From positions 1 to 23,251 of the forward strand of contig MU405469.1 in the NCBI GenBank assembly GCA_022836615.1: a stretch of DNA of 23,251 nucleotides, given 5' to 3'. The stretch comes from Annulohypoxylon bovei var. microspora. Lineage: Eukaryota > Ascomycota > Sordariomycetes > Xylariales > Hypoxylaceae. The notes under the pieces were generated by a model that did not search any database, was not told the origin of the DNA, and saw nothing but the letters and a program-made list of their open reading frames with translations. The position numbers and the translations under genes are program-made. This document shows, in pieces, positions 17,901 through 23,251 of this stretch; position 1 is the stretch's first letter; each line of letters starts with the position of its first letter.

Positions 17901-20089
17901 TAAAAACCGATACCTTTAATAAGGTAATTTTTAAAGCTTTTTTATAATTAAATAAATTAAAAAATTAACATTTAATGGCTTTTTTTTTTAAAATAATAAT
18001 TTTTTTAAAATATAATTATTTTATTTATAATAAAGAATTCCTCGCCATTATAACGATAATAAAACTTTAAAAATACATGCTCATTTTATTAAATAATAAA
18101 TTCGATATATTTATAAATTATTAAATGTTATAATATTTTACCATTAAAAAGATGTTAAATTTTTATTAAGCCGGTTAAAATAAATATTTATTTTAATTTA
18201 ATTATAAATTATATTATTATTTAAAAAAGGAAAATATAATAATTAACGTTTTATTTTAAAAAACAACCGATTTAATTATTTAAAAAATAATTAAAAAATA
18301 TAATTAATCCATTATTTTATTACTTCTTTTAATATTTTATAATAAAATAAATCCCTTATAACTTTTAACCGATAAACCTTTAATAAACTTATTATCCTTT
18401 AACTTTTAATACATTTTAATTACGGTAAAAATTTTTAAAAAAAAATTATTTCAAGGTATTAAGTTAATTAATGTTATTTTAACGGTTAATCGGAATATTA
18501 TCGAATTGGAAATATAATATAAATAAATTAAAAAAAAAAAACAAGTACGTTTTATGGGATAAATTATTATTTTTAAAAAAAAAATTAATAATCTTAAATA
18601 ATAAAAAGTTTTACATTAAATTATATAATAAATTTTATTATCCTTTAAATTAAACGCATTTAAATTAAAATAAAATATATATAATAATATTAAAAAAATA
18701 TTTATAACTTAATATAAAAGCGTTTATAAATTATTATTACATTTATTATAAATAATATTAAAAAAATTACAACCTTAAAATTAAATTAATAAACTTATTT
18801 TAATTATTTCCCATTAATAAATAAATATAATAATATATTTTAATAAATTTTAAATTTATACCTTTTAATCGTAAAAGATTTAATTTAATTTTAATAATTA
18901 TTAATTAATTAAATAAAAAATCTTTTTTATTATTTACGCATAAAATTTATACCGTTACGTAATTCATAAACTTATATTATAAATATATTTAACGTATTTA
19001 TAAAATCTTTAAAATAATTATATTTAATAAAGGTTTTTAATTTATGGTTATTTTTTTAAATGAATTAATTAAGTTCATTAAAATAAACCTTCGTAAATTA
19101 ATAATGAAACATTTATAATCCGACGATTAAACGGAGATTTTTAACCAATTCATTTAAATGAAATTATAACTTTTCGTGGATCATTTTTAAAATAATTAAT
19201 TAAAAATATTACCTTGCTTAAATTTCGCGTACGCCATTTAATTACATTTAAATATAAAGTTTTCTTTTATAAAAATAAAAATAAAATTTATTTTAAAAAT
19301 AATCTTTAATTAATAAATTTACATTTATAAATTTAAAACCTTTTAAAAAAAATTTAATTACATTATTATTTAATCGTTAATAAAACATTAAGCTTCCGTT
19401 ATATAATAAACCCGCGAAAACTTTTTATTAACATAAAATTATTAAAACGAATAAATTAATAAAAAAAAATAACCAATAAATTAAATAATAAGTAATTAAA
19501 TATATATCCGTAAAAATAATTAATAAATAAATTGCCTTTATAATAACTTAAATTATTTAATAATAAATTTTTTTAAAATGTTAACAAAACCTTATTATAA
19601 TGCTTTTAAGATTAATTTACCTTTAAATATAAAAATTTATTAAATTTTAAACGTAAATTAATTAATTAAAGTTTTAAATAATTTAATTTTAAAGTAAATA
19701 ATAAATCCCCCGTTTTTAATAAAAATTAACAAGGAATAAAAGTACGAAATATTTAAAATATTAAACTTTAAATTTTTTAAAAAAAAACTTTAATATAAAA
19801 TGAATTAAATAAATTATAATTTTAACTTAATGTAATATCTTTTTAAGGACTTTTTTAACATGTTAATTAAAGTAAAAAACTTTTATAATTTATACCTTAA
19901 AGCCGCCAACCCCTTAATTAAATTCCGGTAATAAATTAAAACCGTTATAAAAAATAAAATATTAAAAGTAATAAATAAAAACGATTTACCCACCGTAAGA
20001 AAAAAAGAAATTAAAAGAATAAGCCGTAAATGCATTAATAAATAACTTATTTTTTTTATAAATTAAATCTTTTTTTAAAAAAAAAAGTT
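14969..20089. other. AT-rich desert with undeciphered relics
   Basis: Five kilobases of stop-saturated DNA. On the minus strand a few stretches read better than background. Near 19150-19250 a phase gives KWRTRNLSKV then LINYFKNDPRKV; an overlapping phase from about 19190 down to 18930 gives NELVKNLRLIVGL and VYELRNGINFMRK, with about six stops. Near 17020-17130 another reads through RIKYDLFF. None matches a family I can name. They are probably fragments of minus-strand transposons. No RNA gene or intact frame seen. Confidence 0.5.
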
Positions 20090-20305
20090 ATATAATAACG
20101 TTTAATTACCGTTATTTTTAAAATATTTTAATAAAATAATTAATTAATATTTTAATTACAAAGTTAATATATAAAAATCCTTTAAAAAAAATTATTTTAT
20201 AATTTCTTTTCTTTTAATTTTTTATTTTAAATATTTTCGTTAATAAAATATATGGTTCCATCGTTACATAAACTTTATTTTAATTTAAAACTTATTCGCC
20301 GTAAT
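20090..20305 (+). repeat. Dispersed repeat A, copy 2
   Basis: Direct-orientation match to 355-568, almost entirely transition differences plus a 2-bp gap in a T-run. It retains some C or G lost in copy 1 (CCATCGTTAC against TTATTATTAT), while copy 1 retains others, so both were mutated independently. Confidence 0.7.
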
Positions 20306-21557
20306 AATTATAAAATTTTTTATTAAAAAAGTTATATTATAAAATATATAATTATAATTATTTCGTGTATAAAAAAACATATAAATAATTAATTAACGAG
20401 TTTATTAATCGGTTTATAATTAATTAATACCCGAATTTAATGAAAATAATTATACGGGAAAAACTTTAATATGTTTTTTTTTTATAATTTTTAATATTTA
20501 ATAATTTATAAATAACTTAAATAAAAAAAACTTTTAAATAAAATAATTTTTATAATATATTAAAACTTGTAATTATATAATAATTTTAATTTTAATTATT
20601 AAAATTTTTTTTTATAAATGTAATATAATTTAATTTATTTATTAAAAACATTATTAAAATTTAACTTGTAAAAATGGTTTAATAAGTTAAATTAAAAACT
20701 TGAAATTAAGTTTTTTAAATTTAAAAAAATTAAAAAAATTAAAGCGGGCGAATTATATTTAAAAGCGGCGTTAAAATAATTACTTTAAAATCATTAATTA
20801 TTAATTTAAAAGTATTTTTATTTAAATTATTTAATTACATAAAAAACGGTATTTAAATGTATTAATTATTTTAAAGAAATTTAATGGGTAATAAAATAAA
20901 AATATTTAAAGTTATATAATTAATTAAAATAAAATAAATAAAACAATAATAATGTTAAATTATACGGTAAATATAAAATTAATTATAAGATTATAAATTA
21001 ATAAAAGTTTTATTATTTTTATAAGTTAAAAATACGTATTTTAAAGGTATTTTTTAAATATAATTATTAAAAAAAAAATATATTAATTATTTAATTTATT
21101 TTAATTAAAAAAATATATTAATTTATATGATTTAATTTAAGGAAAAAAATTAATTTAAATGATTAATAAGTAAATTAATTATATTTAATTAAAGAATTAA
21201 TTTAATTATTAAAATAAATTAAAAAAATAATTTTAAAATTCGCGATATTAACTTTTATTTTCATGTTTTAAGTTTTATTAAAAGTTTCATTTATTTAATA
21301 AAGCATTAATTAAATGGAAATATGGTTACTTAAAATGGTATATATAATATATTATATTATAATAATTAATCTTATAATTTTTAATCGTGGTAAATGCGTT
21401 TTTAAAAATATATAAATTTTAAAATTAATTAATTTAAAACCCATTGCTTTTTTAACCTTAATTATTTTAATACATCTTTTTAAATTTAATAACATGGTTA
21501 ATTTAACGTTAACTTAATTTATAATATCTTTATTTAATTAATTTATAATAATTTTTA
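20306..21557. other. AT-rich, no assignable content
   Basis: Stop-dense. One short plus-strand phase at about 20730-20787 (KIKAGELYLKAALK, then stop) is the only protein-like string; it is too short to assign. AT-repeat texture increases towards the array at 21558. Confidence 0.55.
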
Positions 21558-22340
21558 AACTTTTATAAAAGTATTTAAAAACTTTAATATAAAGTTTTTA
21601 AAATAAATGCCATTTTTATAATATATTCACTTTTTTATAATAAATATTAAAATATATATAATAATATATACCTTTTTCTTAAAAAACGTAATAATTTTAA
21701 TTATTATAAATGTTAATTTTAAGTTAATTATTATTTAAATTCGAACTTTTACGAAAGTTATTTAAAAGCTTATTACGAGTTTTTAAAGTAACCGTTATTT
21801 TTATAATGTTAATTTTATATTATAATAATATTAAAAATATAATTATTTTATAAAATTAATCGTTATAAATATTAAATATATATTTTAATTATTATTATAT
21901 CCTTTTAAAATATATTTTATATTTAAATTTTTACGAAAGTATTTTAAGAATTTTAATATAAAATTTTTAAGGTAATTACCACTTTTATAATATTAACTTT
22001 ATATTATCGTAATAATATTAAAAGTGTTATTATTTTACGGGATTTTTTATTATAAATGCTTTATTTAACCAAATTATTATTATATTCTTTTAAAATGTTA
22101 AACTTTTATAAAAGTATTTAAAAGTTTTAATATAAAGTTTTTAAGGTAATTATTATTTTTATAATAATATGTTTATTTTATTATAATAAATATTAAAATA
22201 TATGTAATAATATATATATTTTTTTTTAAAAAACGTGATAATTTTAATCGTTATAAATGTTAAATATAATTTAATTATTATGTTTTATTTAAACTTTTAT
22301 AAAAATATTTTAAAAGTTTTATTATAAAATTATTAAAATA
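21558..22340 (+). repeat. ~184-bp tandem array, five copies
   Basis: The core AACTTTTATAAAAGTATTTA, followed by AAGTTTTTAAGGTAATTATT-like sequence, starts at 21558, 21744, 21926, 22101 and 22292, spacings 186, 182, 175 and 191 bp. The distal halves fall into two types. Copies 1 and 4 share an ATATATRTAATAATATATA segment with AAAAAACGTRATAATTTTAA. Copies 2 and 3 share TATTATATYCTTTTAAAAT. The order is therefore A-B-B-A, then a partial fifth copy. It is satellite-like and RIP-altered; no coding content. Confidence 0.75.
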
Positions 22341-22503
22341 ATATACCTTTTTTAATTCCATTTCTTTCCATAATTTACTCATTTTTCCTTATCCTTTTAA
22401 CCTTATTTTCTTTTTTAAACTTTTATTTACTTTATTAAAAACGTTTTTCGATTAATTAAATTTTTTTTTTATTTTTTTTTTCCATAATTTTCTTAAATAT
22501 TAA
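22341..22503 (+). other. T/C-rich transition zone
   Basis: Pyrimidine-rich sequence (CCATTTCTTTCCATAATT, TTTTCCTTATCCTTTT) between two tandem arrays. Nothing recognisable. Confidence 0.5.
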
Positions 22504-22735
22504 GTTTAAATTAATTATTATTAAATTAAAAGTCGTTATTATTATCGTTAAATTAAAAATTATTATTAAAATAAAAGTTATTATTAAAATGAAAATTATC
22601 GTTAAGTTAATTATTTTCATTATTATTTTAAAGATTATTATTAAATTAAAAATCGTTATTAAATTAAAAATCGTCGTTAAATCGGGAATTATTATTAAAA
22701 TTAACGTTAAATTAAAAGTTATTATTTAATTAATA
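22504..22735 (+). repeat. ~15-18-bp tandem repeat
   Basis: A dozen or so imperfect units of AAATTAAAAGTTATTATT, with Y/R variation (GTCGTT, ATCGTT, GTTATT), ending where GC content recovers. It marks the edge of the AT-rich block. Confidence 0.65.
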
Positions 22736-22970
22736 TTTTTTATTAAATTAATTGCCCCGATTTTAGGGGTTATTGTGGCGTTGGTTTCAAGTGGAAAAAA
22801 ATGAATAAAAGAATGAATTAATTAATAAATTCGAAAATTGTGGCGAAGGTCCGGGGAGCGTGGCTTGACTAGTTGATGTGTGGCAGCTCAATCTTTTTGG
22901 TGGTGTTTGATTGGTTAAAAACTTTAGTCGCATATTTGATTGGGTGCATCGCTCCAAGGGACCCACTTTC

Positions 22971-23018
22971 AACCACCAGGCTAACCACCTTTTGAACCAC
23001 CTTTTGAACCACCTTTTG
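22971..23018 (+). repeat. 12-bp tandem repeat AACCACCTTTTG
   Basis: Three exact units at 22983, 22995 and 23007, preceded by a diverged one (AACCACCAGGCT, 22971). It runs directly into the inverted repeat at 23018. Confidence 0.85.
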
Positions 23019-23039
23019 AACCGGTTATTGTACCGGTTC
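23018..23039. repeat. Inverted repeat GAACCGGT/ACCGGTTC
   Basis: Perfect 8-bp arms at 23018-23025 and 23032-23039 around TATTGT. It abuts the 12-bp tandem repeat, an arrangement reminiscent of a transposon end or a protein-binding site. Confidence 0.7.
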
Positions 23040-23077
23040 GAAGGTCTGATCTGAAGGATAAGGAAAAGATAACATAT

Positions 23078-23251
23078 CGTACAGGGGCGCGGGGGACGGA
23101 GCGTACGGGGGGGCAGGGTAGGATAACGTACGGGGGTAGCAGCGTACGGGAGGGCAGCGTACGGCAGGGCAGGGTATCGTACGGGGGATTAGGGTAGTTT
23201 ACGGGGCCGGGGCGTACAGGGCCGGGGCGTACCGGGGGGGCAGCGTACGGG
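23078..23251 (+). repeat. G-rich CGTACGGG array, runs off window
   Basis: CGTAC occurs at 23078, 23102, 23127, 23143, 23158, 23178, 23213, 23228 and 23244, with a TTTAC variant at 23198, mostly followed by GGGG and a G-rich spacer (GGGCAG, GGGCCGGGG). Spacings are 24, 25, 16, 15, 20, 20, 15, 15 and 16 bp, close to multiples of five. Dense G-tracts could form G-quadruplexes. One GATTAGGGTAG string occurs inside but is not a telomere tract. Confidence 0.8.

Larger units (their letters stand above)
22750..23077. other. GC-normal segment, no gene identified
   Basis: Composition recovers from 22750. It contains CCCC-GATTTTA-GGGG at 22756-22770, two ATTGTGGCG strings (about 22770 and 22837) and two TTTGATTGG (inverted CCAAT) boxes near 22906 and 22935. 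A 61-codon minus-strand open stretch (22787-22972) has no recognisable domain. It could be a subtelomeric or intergenic segment, or a transposon terminus. Confidence 0.5.

Noticed and set aside
18930..19260. Minus-strand coding relic (WRTRNL..., ELRNGINFM...)
   Set aside because: Better than background but split over two phases with about six stops and no family match, so it is not listed as a gene relic.
1..22750. Mitochondrial or plasmid origin because of extreme AT content
   Set aside because: No mitochondrial genes, rRNA or tRNAs occur in 23 kb. Retrotransposon domains with transition-type stops and GC-normal nested elements point to nuclear RIP.
22787..22972. 61-codon minus-strand open stretch
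   Set aside because: No recognisable motif. It spans simple repeats and the AT/GC edge, and length is not significant in this composition.

Overview
The window reads as nuclear DNA of a filamentous ascomycete (Pezizomycotina), inside a large AT-rich block of the type made by repeat-induced point mutation (RIP). Most of it is roughly 10-20% GC by eye, saturated with TAA stops in all frames. Repeat copies differ almost only by C-to-T and G-to-A transitions, and recognisable retroelement domains survive with Gln, Arg and Trp codons turned to stops and catalytic Asp codons turned to Asn. No intact protein-coding gene, rRNA or complete tRNA is visible.

Layout. 1-3.77 kb: AT desert with dispersed and tandem repeats. 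3.77-11.7 kb: one plus-strand Ty3/gypsy retrotransposon, RIP-killed but still readable in order: protease-like region, linker, reverse transcriptase, RNase H, integrase (zinc-binding part, core, C-terminal part) and a chromodomain-like tail. Two younger, GC-richer insertions interrupt it. The first (about 5491-6330) is a C-rich block in the protease-RT linker, with a 70-bp palindrome, GTACGGG hairpins, minisatellite units and a 95-bp terminal-inverted-repeat unit. The second (9240-11001) is a non-autonomous LTR retroelement with 275-bp LTRs, PBS, PPT and matching 5-bp flanks, which splits the integrase.

11.7-22.75 kb: more AT desert, with a relic reading frame at 12.26 kb, second copies of two dispersed repeats (13.3 and 20.1 kb), a small inverted-repeat GC island at 13.94-14.06 kb, a CpG-rich 12-bp minisatellite at 14.54 kb and a five-copy, roughly 184-bp tandem array at 21.56-22.34 kb. 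22.75-23.25 kb: GC content recovers, with a 12-bp tandem repeat, a small inverted repeat and a G-rich CGTACGGG array that runs off the window end. That array shares its GTACGGG core with the C-rich insertion, in the opposite orientation.

Nothing here works as an operon or pathway. The biology is a nested-transposon graveyard in which three insertion ages can be ordered by how heavily each has been mutated. All translations, alignments and mutation counts were done by hand.
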